A stretch of DNA of 14,701 nucleotides. It comes from Myxococcales bacterium (GTDB lineage: Bacteria; Myxococcota; Myxococcia; Myxococcales; Anaeromyxobacteraceae). The notes below the pieces were generated by a model. It ran no database searches. It saw only the letters and a program-made list of their open reading frames with translations, and was not told where the DNA came from. A program made the translations under genes and the position numbers. The DNA lies in contig JAJXSQ010000015.1 of NCBI GenBank assembly GCA_021784495.1, positions 1-14,701 on the forward strand. Reading direction: 5' to 3'. Of the stretch, positions 1-9,300 are shown piece after piece; the first letter of the stretch is position 1; each line of letters begins with the position of its first letter.

Positions 1-119
1 GCCGCCGGGGCTGCGCCGGCGCGCGGGGGCGCGGGGGCGGGCGCCGCGAGGCCGGACGTTGCGCGCCGCCCCGCGCGATCGCATGATCGGGGTCCGCGCG
101 CGGCGCGGCGGAGGTCGAC
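1..119. other. GC-rich upstream non-coding stretch
   Basis: I find no convincing gene here. The stretch is almost pure G and C, with several self-complementary CGCG/GGCGCG blocks at 60-110 that could fold next to the ribosome binding site of the following gene. The minus-strand frame starting near position 84 reads as low-complexity Arg/Ala/Pro and is not credible. A GGAGGT at 110-115 belongs to the quinone oxidoreductase gene. Confidence 0.5.
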
Positions 120-1097
120 ATGGCGACGACGCAGGCGATCCGGATCCACTCGGTGGGCGGGCCGGAGGTGATGCGGCTCGAGGAGGTCCCGCTCGCCGAC
201 CCCGGGCGCGGGGAGGCGCGGGTGCGCCACCGCGCGATCGGGGTGAACTACGTCGACGTCTACCACCGGAGCGGGCTCTACCCGCTCCCGCTGCCGACCG
301 GCCTCGGCGTCGAGGCGGCCGGGGTGGTCGAGGCGGTCGGGCCCGGCACCGCCGGGGTCGCGCCCGGCGACCGAGTCGCCTACATGGCCGGCCCCGGCTG
401 CTACGCCGGGGCGCGGGTGGTCGCCGCCGACCGGCTCGTGCCGATCCCGGCCGCGGTCGACGACGTCACCGCCGCCGCCGTCCTCCTGAAGGGGCTCACC
501 GCCCACATGCTCGTCACCCGCGTCCACGCGGCGCGCGCCGGCGAGGTGGCGCTCGTCACCGCCGCCGCCGGGGGGGTGGGGCAGCTCCTCGTGCAGTGGC
601 TCGGGGAGATCGGGGTCACCGTGGTCGCGGTCGTCGGCTCGGAGGAGAAGGCCGAGATCGTCCTGCGCCTCGGCGCGCCGCACGTCCTGGTGACGCCCCG
701 CGACGACGTCCCTCGCCGGGTGAAGGAGATCACCGGCGGCGCGGGGGTCCCGGTCGCCTACGACTCGGTCGGCCGCGCCACCTTCGAGAGCTCCCTCGCC
801 TGCCTCGCGCCCTTCGGCCTGCTGGTGACCTTCGGCAACGCCTCCGGGCCGCTGCCCCCGGTCGACACCGGGGCCCTGTCGCGGCTCGGCTCGCTCGCCA
901 TCTGCCGGCCCACCGTCTTCCACCACGTGGCGTCGGCGGCCGACCTGGGCGCGGCGGCGGCGGCCGTCTTCACGCGGGTCGGCGCCGGCACCCTCCGGGT
1001 GGCGGTCGGGGCCCGCTGGCCGCTCGCCGGGGCCGCGGACGCCCACCGGGCGCTCGAGGCGCGCGCGACGACCGGATCCTCGATCCTCCTGCCGTGA
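120..1097 (+). CDS. Zinc-free NADPH:quinone oxidoreductase (MDR superfamily)
   Basis: This 325-residue protein belongs to the medium-chain dehydrogenase/reductase superfamily, QOR (zeta-crystallin-like) branch, which reduces quinones or other activated alkenes with NADPH in the cytoplasm. The N-terminal GroES-like domain carries the family block NYVDVYHRSGLYPLPLPTG (residues 43-61). The Rossmann domain has the NADPH motif AAAGGVG at 148-154. No cysteine/histidine set for catalytic or structural zinc is visible, so a zinc alcohol dehydrogenase is unlikely. Length is normal for the family (about 325). The ATG at 120 follows GGAGGT at 110-115 with four bases between, which fixes the start. About 160 bases separate it from the acyl-CoA synthetase, so an operon is possible but not shown. 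The true substrate cannot be told from sequence. Confidence 0.9.
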   Translation: MATTQAIRIHSVGGPEVMRLEEVPLADPGRGEARVRHRAIGVNYVDVYHRSGLYPLPLPTGLGVEAAGVVEAVGPGTAGVAPGDRVAYMAGPGCYAGARVVAADRLVPIPAAVDDVTAAAVLLKGLTAHMLVTRVHAARAGEVALVTAAAGGVGQLLVQWLGEIGVTVVAVVGSEEKAEIVLRLGAPHVLVTPRDDVPRRVKEITGGAGVPVAYDSVGRATFESSLACLAPFGLLVTFGNASGPLPPVDTGALSRLGSLAICRPTVFHHVASAADLGAAAAAVFTRVGAGTLRVAVGARWPLAGAADAHRALEARATTGSSILLP

Positions 1098-1224
1098 GGG
1101 AGGCGCCCGGGGCACCGGGACGTCGACCCTGCGCCGAAGGGTGCGGGGGCGGCGGCGCCCGCCCTCGGTGGGTTCCCCCGACGGTCGCGGCGCAGTGCGA
1201 CTATGCGGCGCACGGCCGCCGTTC

Positions 1225-1230
1225 TAGGAT
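1225..1230 (+). promoter_or_regulatory. Candidate -10 element (TAGGAT) of the acyl-CoA synthetase gene
   Basis: TAGGAT stands out in GC-rich surroundings 27 bases before the GTG start. It would place transcription near 1237, upstream of the GGAGG at 1248-1252. No good -35 lies 16-18 bases upstream, so support is limited. Confidence 0.3.
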
Positions 1231-1257
1231 GGTCGCCCGCCCAACCTGGAGGCCTCC

Positions 1258-2898
1258 GTGAACGCTCCGTCCTACGTCAGCGGTCCCTCGAGCCGCCCGC
1301 TCCTCGGCGAGACGATCGGCGAGAACCTCCGACGCGCCGTCGACCGCTTCCCGGACCGCGAGGCGCTCGTCTCCGTCCACCAGGGGATCCGCTACACCTA
1401 CCGGCAGCTCTGGGAGGAGACGTCGATCGTCGCCCGGGCGCTCATGGTGCGCGGCGTCAAGCGGGGCGAGCGGGTGGGCATCTGGGCGCCGAACCGGGCG
1501 GAGTGGGCCGTCCTCCAGTTCGCCACCGCGCGGATGGGGGCCATCCTGGTGAACGTCAACCCGGCCTACCGGACGCACGAGCTCGAGTACGCGCTCCGGA
1601 ACGCGGGGGTCTCGACCCTCGTCATGGCCCGGTCCTTCCGGGGGAGCGACTACGTGGAGATGCTCCGCGAGGTCCGGCCCCGCTGCCCCGAGCTCCGGGC
1701 GGCGCTGGTGATCGAGGAGGACTGGGAGGAGCTCCGCGCCGACGCGGTCCGGACCTCGGAGGAGGCGCTCGCCGAGCGGGAGCGGGAGCTGCAGTTCGAC
1801 GACCCGATCAACATCCAGTACACGAGCGGGACCACCGGCTTCCCGAAGGGCGCGACCCTCTCCCATCACAACATCCTCAACAACGGCTACTTCGTCGGCG
1901 AGCTCTGCCGCTACACCGAGGCCGACCGGATCTGCATCCCGGTGCCGCTCTACCACTGCTTCGGCATGGTGATGGGGAACCTGGGGGCGACCAGCCACGG
2001 CGCCTGCATCGTCTACCCGGCGGAGAGCTTCGAGCCGGAGGCGGTCATGCGCGCCGTCCAGGCGGAGCGCTGCACCTCGCTCTACGGGGTCCCGACGATG
2101 TTCATCGCCGAGCTCGACCACCCGAGCTTCCCGTCCTTCGACTGCTCCTCGCTGCGGACCGGGATCATGGCCGGGTCCCCGTGCCCGGTCGAGGTGATGA
2201 AGCGGGTGCAGAAGGACATGCACATGCCCGAGGTGACCATCGCCTACGGGATGACCGAGACCTCGCCGGTCTCGACCCAGTCGCGCACCGACGATCCGCT
2301 CGACAAGCGCGTCTCCACCGTGGGGCAGATCCACCCGCACGTCGAGGTGAAGGTGATCGACCCGACCACCGGCCGGATCGTGCCCCGGGGGACCCCCGGC
2401 GAGCTCTGCACCCGCGGGTACTCGGTCATGATCGGCTACTGGGAGGACCCGCGCGCGACCCACGAGGCGATCGACGAGGGGCGGTGGATGCACACCGGCG
2501 ATCTCGCCACCATGGACGCGGCCGGCTACGTCAACATCGTCGGGCGGATCAAGGACATGGTCCTCCGCGGCGGCGAGAACGTCTTCCCGCGGGAGGTCGA
2601 GGAGTTCCTCTACACGATGCCCGGGGTCTCCGACGTCCAGGTGATCGGCGTGCCCGACGCGAAGTACGGGGAGGAGCTCATGGCCTGGGTGAAGCTGCGC
2701 CCGGGCGCGGCCGTGGGCGCCGCCGAGGTCCGCGCCTACTGCAAGGGGCGCATCGCGAGCTACAAGATCCCGCGCTACGTGAAGTTCGTCGACGCCTTCC
2801 CGATGACCGTCACCGGGAAGATCCAGAAGTACAAGATGCGCGAGGCGGCGATCGAGGAGCTCGGGCTCCAGGCGGCGGCCGCGATCCGGACGGCCTGA
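1258..2898 (+). CDS. Fatty-acyl-CoA synthetase (AMP-binding, class I adenylate-forming)
   Basis: This 546-residue protein should activate a carboxylic acid, probably a medium- or long-chain fatty acid, to its CoA thioester through an acyl-AMP intermediate, feeding beta-oxidation. The adenylate-forming motifs are all present: YTSGTTGFPKG at 188-198 (phosphate loop), YGMTET at 330-335, TGD at 413-415, the hinge region GRIKDMVLRGGENVFP at 429-444, and the C-terminal TGK at 519-521, whose Lys521 is the usual adenylation lysine. Length is standard for FadD-type enzymes. The start is a GTG at 1258, five bases after GGAGG at 1248-1252; no ATG fits better. It ends 27 bases from the convergent pntB. 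Chain-length preference cannot be read from sequence; a propionate- or acetate-specific role is less likely because the overall pattern is that of fatty-acid ligases. Confidence 0.92.
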   Translation: MNAPSYVSGPSSRPLLGETIGENLRRAVDRFPDREALVSVHQGIRYTYRQLWEETSIVARALMVRGVKRGERVGIWAPNRAEWAVLQFATARMGAILVNVNPAYRTHELEYALRNAGVSTLVMARSFRGSDYVEMLREVRPRCPELRAALVIEEDWEELRADAVRTSEEALAERERELQFDDPINIQYTSGTTGFPKGATLSHHNILNNGYFVGELCRYTEADRICIPVPLYHCFGMVMGNLGATSHGACIVYPAESFEPEAVMRAVQAERCTSLYGVPTMFIAELDHPSFPSFDCSSLRTGIMAGSPCPVEVMKRVQKDMHMPEVTIAYGMTETSPVSTQSRTDDPLDKRVSTVGQIHPHVEVKVIDPTTGRIVPRGTPGELCTRGYSVMIGYWEDPRATHEAIDEGRWMHTGDLATMDAAGYVNIVGRIKDMVLRGGENVFPREVEEFLYTMPGVSDVQVIGVPDAKYGEELMAWVKLRPGAAVGAAEVRAYCKGRIASYKIPRYVKFVDAFPMTVTGKIQKYKMREAAIEELGLQAAAAIRTA

Positions 2899-2900
2899 GC

Positions 2901-2915
2901 GGCCGCCGGGCGGCC
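2901..2915. terminator. Palindrome between convergent genes, possible bidirectional terminator
   Basis: GGCCGC (2901-2906), a three-base loop CGG, then GCGGCC (2910-2915) form a perfect 6-bp stem between the stop of the acyl-CoA synthetase and the stop of pntB. It has no T tract, so intrinsic termination would be atypical. A second copy of GGCCGCC follows directly. Confidence 0.4.
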
Positions 2916-2925
2916 GCCGGGCCGG

Positions 2926-4310
<1,385 letters not shown>

Positions 4311-4314
<4 letters not shown>

Positions 4315-4619
4315 CGGCGCCCCCCGGGCCCGGGCCCGGGCCCTCCCCGCCGGAACATGCGGAGCATCCGGTCGGTGATGAGGAACCCGCCCACGACGTT
4401 GATGGTCGCGCTGGTCACCGCGAGGAAGCCGAGGACCGACGCCACCCGGTCCCGCCCGGAGCCGGCGAGGACCAGGGAGCCGACCAGGGAGATGGCGCTG
4501 ATGGCGTTCGTGGCGCTCATGAGCGGGGTGTGGAGGAGCGCCGGCACCCGGCTGATCACGAGGAAGCCGACGAACCCGGCGAGGACGAAGACGTAGAGCT
4601 GGAGCAGTTCGACGTTCAC
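4311..4619 (-). CDS. pntAB: NAD(P) transhydrogenase subunit alpha part 2 (membrane segment)
   Basis: This 102-residue membrane protein has three to four hydrophobic helices and the conserved family stretch VPALLHTPLMSATNAIS (residues 25-41), followed by the second conserved segment ending in NVVGGFLITDRML. In many bacteria the alpha subunit is split into a soluble NAD-binding part and this small membrane part, as in the Rhodospirillum rubrum type; here the split form is present. The C-terminal tail is a Gly/Pro/Arg run of low complexity, a likely effect of GC bias. The GTG start at 4619 lies behind GGAGAT in the 37-base gap after pntAA, and the stop overlaps the pntB start. It forms part of the proton channel together with PntB. 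Confidence 0.94.
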
Positions 4620-4656
4620 GGCGATCTCCGGCCGGCGCCCGGGGCCGGCGGTGGGC

Positions 4657-5760
4657 TCAGGGGTCGCGCAGCGCCCCGCGGTGGACCACGAGCATCGGAC
4701 CGGCGATCTCGTCCGCCGGGTCGAGGGCGCGCCCTCCGCCCGGCCCCGCCAGGTGGAGGAGGAGGGCCTCGAGGTTCCGCGCGTAGGCCTGGCTGGCGTG
4801 GAAGGGGAGGGTGGCGGCGAGGTCGACCGCGCCGAGGACCGTCACCCCGTCCACCTCGACCGCCTCGCCGGCCCGGGTGAGCTCGCAGTTGCCCCCGGAC
4901 TCCGCCGCCAGGTCGACGATCACCGCACCCGGGCGCATCGCGTGGACCGCGGCGGCGGGGAGGAGGCGCGGCGCCGGGCGCCCGGGGACCTGGGCGGTGG
5001 TGACGACCAGGTCCGTCTCCCGGAGGCGCGCCGAGAGCGCGGCGATCACCCGCGCGTGCGCCTCGGCCGCGAGCTCGGCGGCGTAGCCGCCGGCGCCGGT
5101 CGCCTCGGCGCCGGGCACCTCGAGGAAGGTCGCCCCCAGCGAGCGGACCTGCTCGGCCGCCGCCGGGCGGACGTCGAACCCGGCGACGACGGCGCCGAGC
5201 CGCCGGGCGGTGGCGATCGCCTGGAGCCCGGCCACCCCGGCGCCGATCACCAGCACCCGCGCCGGGGCCAGGGTCCCGGCGGCGGTGGTCATCATCGGCA
5301 TGAGCCGCGGGAGGGCCGCCGCCCCGAGGAGCACCGCCTTGTAGCCGGCGAGCGACGCCTGGGAGGAGAGCGCGTCCATCGCCTGCGCCCGCGAGCTGCG
5401 CGGGATCCGCTCCAGGGCCAGGGCGTCGACGCCGCGCGCGGCGAGCCGCGCCAGGAGCGGGCGGGAGCGGTCCGGGGCCAGCAGCCCCACCAGGAGCGCG
5501 CCGGCGGGGAGCAGGTCGGCCTCCTCGACCGTCGGCGCCCGCACCGCCAGCACCACGCCGGCGCCGTCGAGCGCCTCGGCGCCCGAGGTGACGCGCCCCC
5601 CGGCGGCCGCGTAGGCCGCGTCGGGGTGCCCGGCCCGCTCCCCCGCTCCGCGCTCGACGCGGAGCTCGTGGCCGGCCCGCACCAGGCGCCCGACGACGTC
5701 GGGGACGAGCGCCACCCGCCGCTCGCCCGTGGCCGTCTCGCGCCGGACCGCGATCCGCAT
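4657..5760 (-). CDS. pntAA: NAD(P) transhydrogenase subunit alpha part 1 (NAD-binding domain I)
   Basis: This 367-residue soluble subunit binds NAD(H) and transfers hydride to NADP bound on PntB. It has the alanine-dehydrogenase/PNT fold: the N-terminal part ends in RAQAMDALSSQASLAGYKAV (124-143), the segment that contacts NAD in the R. rubrum enzyme, followed by the Rossmann motif VLVIGAGVAGLQ (169-180) and the acidic ribose-binding segment GFDVRP (194-199). The mobile-loop and closing regions end in SGGNCELTRAGE (288-299). A stand-alone alanine dehydrogenase is excluded by the adjacent pntAB and pntB. The ATG at 5760 is preceded by GGGGAG at a suitable distance. A 63-base gap separates it from the CBS gene upstream, so the four genes probably share a transcript. 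Confidence 0.95.
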   Translation of the reverse strand: MRIAVRRETATGERRVALVPDVVGRLVRAGHELRVERGAGERAGHPDAAYAAAGGRVTSGAEALDGAGVVLAVRAPTVEEADLLPAGALLVGLLAPDRSRPLLARLAARGVDALALERIPRSSRAQAMDALSSQASLAGYKAVLLGAAALPRLMPMMTTAAGTLAPARVLVIGAGVAGLQAIATARRLGAVVAGFDVRPAAAEQVRSLGATFLEVPGAEATGAGGYAAELAAEAHARVIAALSARLRETDLVVTTAQVPGRPAPRLLPAAAVHAMRPGAVIVDLAAESGGNCELTRAGEAVEVDGVTVLGAVDLAATLPFHASQAYARNLEALLLHLAGPGGGRALDPADEIAGPMLVVHRGALRDP

Positions 5761-5823
5761 GGTGCGCTCCCCGTCGCCGGGCCGGCGCGCCGCGCCGGCG
5801 CCCGGACGCGCCGAGATCCCGCC

Positions 5824-6240
5824 TCACCGCCCGGCGATGTACGCCTGGAGCTGCTCGATGAGGAACTGCTTCTCGTCGAGCATGAGCTGGATGAGGTCCC
5901 GCATCGAGATCATGCCGACGATCTCGCCGCGCTCCTCGACGAGCAGGTGGCGGGTCACCTGCGCCTTCATCACCTGCGCGCACTCGGCCTCGGTCGCGTC
6001 GGGCGAGATCCGCGGGAGGTCGCGGGTCGCGTCGCCGAGGGGGAGCGAGCCGTCGGCGCCCTTGGCGGCGACGGCGGTGACGATGTCGCGCTCGGTCACC
6101 AGGCCGGTGAGCTTGCCGTTCACGCGCACGCCGATCGAGCCGATCTTCCGCTCGGACATGAGCCGCGCCGCCTCCCGGCAGGAGACCGCCGCGTCCAGGG
6201 TCACGATGTTCCTGATCACGTGCTTCCGGATGGTCGCCAT
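5824..6240 (-). CDS. Two-CBS-domain protein
   Basis: This 138-residue protein is a tandem of CBS domains (about residues 8-60 and 72-125), a Bateman module that usually binds adenosine nucleotides or NAD-type ligands and reports energy state to a partner. The domains show the usual pattern of a conserved Thr/Asp-rich end (GLVTERDIV at 46-54, GMISMRDLIQ after the second). No enzyme or DNA-binding domain is attached, so it would act through a partner, not identified here. The start chosen is the ATG at 6240 because GAGGG lies five bases upstream (6246-6250); an in-frame ATG 19 codons further out gives a proline/arginine extension with no conservation. Its place directly before the transhydrogenase genes suggests, but does not prove, that it tunes that pump. 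Confidence 0.88.
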   Translation of the reverse strand: MATIRKHVIRNIVTLDAAVSCREAARLMSERKIGSIGVRVNGKLTGLVTERDIVTAVAAKGADGSLPLGDATRDLPRISPDATEAECAQVMKAQVTRHLLVEERGEIVGMISMRDLIQLMLDEKQFLIEQLQAYIAGR

Positions 6241-6268
6241 GGTCACCCTCGCCGAAGGTCGCACCGCT

Positions 6269-6274
6269 ACCCTA
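6269..6274 (-). promoter_or_regulatory. Candidate -10 element (TAGGGT) of the CBS-pnt block
   Basis: On the minus strand TGAATAGGGTAG lies about 30 bases before the ATG of the CBS gene, and is AT-rich against its surroundings. It resembles the TAGGAT seen before two other genes in this window. No clear -35 is visible. If used, the CBS-pnt genes have a promoter separate from that of the fusion gene upstream. Confidence 0.28.
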
Positions 6275-6312
6275 TTCACCCGGGGGCAGGGCGGCACCGC
6301 CTCCTCGCGGCC

Positions 6313-6343
6313 TGGACGGGGCCTCGCGGCCGGGCGCCCCGTC
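6313..6343 (-). terminator. Strong hairpin just after the fusion gene, possible terminator
   Basis: GGACGGGGC (6313-6321) and GCCCCGTCC (6335-6343) are perfect inverted copies with a 13-base loop, starting 18 bases beyond the stop codon of the malate synthase-isocitrate lyase gene. There is no T tract on either side, so it may act as a factor-dependent terminator, an RNA-stability hairpin or a barrier that reduces read-through into the CBS-pnt genes. Confidence 0.45.
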
Positions 6344-6361
6344 CGGGAGCCCCCGCCTCCC

Positions 6362-9300
6362 TCAGGCGAGGGCGTTCGCGAGGGTGAGCTCGCGCGCCTC
6401 GTGCTCCTCGAGGCGCGCGCTCAGGCTGGCGGCCGCCTTGCCGAGCTCGGTGGCGGGCGCCGGCGGCTGCGCCTTCGAGCGGGCCACCAGCCCGCCCAGG
6501 TCGCGCAGGAGCTCCCGGTGCTCCGCCACCATCCGACCGGTCTGGAGCCGGAACTCGGGGCCGCGCGCCGAGAGGATCCCGTAGAAGCCCTTGGCGTGCT
6601 CCTCGTGGGCGAAGTGCTCGGTGAGCATCCGCGCGAGCTCCTCCAGCGCGGCGGTGAGCGCCGCGCCGTCCTCGGCGGCGGCGAGCCGGCCGGTGAGCTC
6701 CTCGAGCCGCCCGTGGTCCTCGTCGAGGGCGCGCCGGACCTGGTGGGCCGCGTGGGTGGCGCCGACCGGGCCGGCGGCGGTGAACTGCGCCGCCTCGGTC
6801 GAGCCCTCCAGCGCCAGCGTCGAGGCGGCGCCGCCGGCGACCGTCTGGGCCACGAGGTCGAAGTAGCCGGTCCCCACCTCGCGCTGGTGGCGGGTCGCGG
6901 TGTAGCCGCGCCGCTCGGCGTCGAACTCCGCCTCCTGGAGCTCGGTGTAGGCCGCCATCCCCAGCTCCCGGTAGCCGCGGGCCAGCTCGAACATCCCGTG
7001 GTTCAGGGAGTGGAACCCGGCCAGGGTGACGAACTGGAACCGGTACCCCATCGCCCCGAGCTCCCGCTGGAAGGTGGCGATGGTCGCGTCGTCGAGGTTC
7101 TTGCGCCAGTTGAAGGACGGCGAGCAGTTGTAGGCGAGGAGCTTGCCGGGGAAGCGGTCGTGGATCCCCTCCGCGAAGCGGCGCGCCTCCCGGAGGTCGG
7201 GGGTGCCGGTCTCGCACCAGATCAGGTCGGCGTAGGGGGCGTAGGCCAGGCCCCGGTGGATGGCGCAGTCGACGCCGCCGCGGAGCCGGTGGAACCCCTC
7301 CGGCGTCCGCTCCCCGGGCTCGATGAAGGGGGCGTCGGCCGGATCGACGTCGCTCATGATCAGCTTCGCGCTCTCCGCGTCGGTGCGGGCGATCAGCACC
7401 GTCGGCACCCCGAGGACGTCGGCGGCCAGCCGGGCGGCGGCCAGCGTCCGCAGGAAGGTCGCGGTCGGGACCAGCACCTTCCCGCCGAGGTGGCCGCACT
7501 TCTTCTCGGTGGAGACCTGGTCCTCGAAGTGGACCCCGGCCGCGCCGGCCTCGATCATCGCCTTCATCAGCTCGAAGGCGTTGAGGGGGCCGCCGAAGCC
7601 CGCCTCGGCGTCGGCGACGATCGGCGCGTACCAGGCGCGCCCGCCCCGCCCCTCGGCGTGCTCGATCTCGTCGGCGCGCTGGAGCGCCCGGTTGATCCGG
7701 CGGACGAGCGTCGGGACCGAGTCGGCCGGGTAGAGGCTCTGGTCCGGGTAGGTCTGGCCGGCGAGGTTCCCGTCGGCCGCCACCTGCCAGCCCGAGACGT
7801 AGATCGCCTCGAGCCCCGCCCGCACCATCTGGACCGCCTGGCCGCCGGTGAGCGCGCCGAGCGCCGGCACGTGGGGCCGGGTCCGCAGGAGCTCCCAGAG
7901 CCGCTCGGCGCCGAGGCGGGCCAGGGTGTGCTCGATCCGGACCGTGCCGCGGAGCCGCTCCACCTGCTCGCGGCCGTGGGTCCGGAGGATCCCCTCCCAG
8001 CGGCGCGGGTCGGGGTGGGGCGGCGCGACCGAGAGCTCGGGCGGCAGCGCGGTCGCCCCGCCGGTGACCCGGTCGCCGCCCGCGGCCTCGAGCAGCTCGT
8101 AGGCGGCCGGGGTGAGGAACTCCAGGAACTCCTCCTGGGTGCTCACCCGCTCGAAGAGCGCGCGCGCCTCGTCGAAGCGCCCGCCGGTGAAGCGCGCCTC
8201 GCCCACCTCCAGCCGGATCCGGTCCATCTCCTCGGCGAGGGCGGTCCGGAACCGCTCGACGGTGAGCCGGTCCCGGCCGTCCAGGAGCACGCCGTGGTGG
8301 ATCCACTGCCAGGCGAGGGCCCGGCAGAGCTCGGCGGTCGCCGCGTCCTCCACGGTCTGGTAGAGGGCCACGCAGCCGGCGCCGCGGAGCCAGGACTCGA
8401 GGTAGCGCACCGAGGTCCGGATCCCCAGCCGCAGGCCGGCCTCGGTGCGCGCCCCCTCCACCGGCGCCAGCAGGTCCCGCGGGGTGACGCGGACCTCCTC
8501 GCGGCTCCGCTCGATCTGGTTCGGTCCGGGCAGGTGCACGTCGAAGACGGCGCGGGCGACCGGGACGAGGGAGGGGTGGGCGACCCAGGTGCCGTCGAGG
8601 CCCTCCCGGACGTCGCGGAGCGCGTCGGCGCGGAGCCGGGCGATCGCCGCGTCGTGTGCCGCCCCGCCGCCGTCGATCGGGAGCAGCGCCGCCCGCCCGC
8701 CCAGCGCGTGGACTCCCCGGCGGTGGCAGGTCTGGACGAGGAGCCGGGCGCAGGCGCGCAGGAGGCCGCCGTCCGCCGTCACCAGGGCGCGGTCCGGCAG
8801 GACCATCCGCGGGTCGCTCCGGAGCCGCTTGACGACGCTGAAGGCGTAGCCCTCCCGGCCGCAGGCGAGCCCGGCCGAGTGCTCCCGCAACTCCCAGAGG
8901 ATCTCGTCCATCTCGAAGGCGGCCGGCAGCGTCTCGACGAGGCAGGTGGCGCGGATCGTGCCGCGGGGGAGACCCAGGCGCTCCTGCGCCATCAGGAAGA
9001 GCTCGTTCCACAGGCGGGCCTCGAGGTGGCCCTCGAGCTTGGGGAGGACCAGGTAGGGGCCGGAGCCCCGCGCGACCAGGGCCGGCGCGCACGCGGCGAG
9101 GAAGATCCCGGTGTCCCAGAGCGAGGCCGGCACCGCGCGCCCGTCCACCAGGGCGTGGCGCTCGGCGAGCTGCCACCCGCGCGGCCGGACCATGAGGACC
9201 GCGGGGCGGCCGCCGGGCCGGAGGGTCGGGCCGCCGCCGGGCGGCGCGACGGCGATCGCGCCGTCGACCGCGTCCCGCAGGTTCTGCTGCCCCTCGATCA

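Noticed and set aside
6241..6297. An N-terminal extension of the CBS protein from 6297
   Set aside because: The extra 19 residues are Pro/Arg-rich and cover the candidate -10 element; the ATG at 6240 has GAGGG at the right distance.
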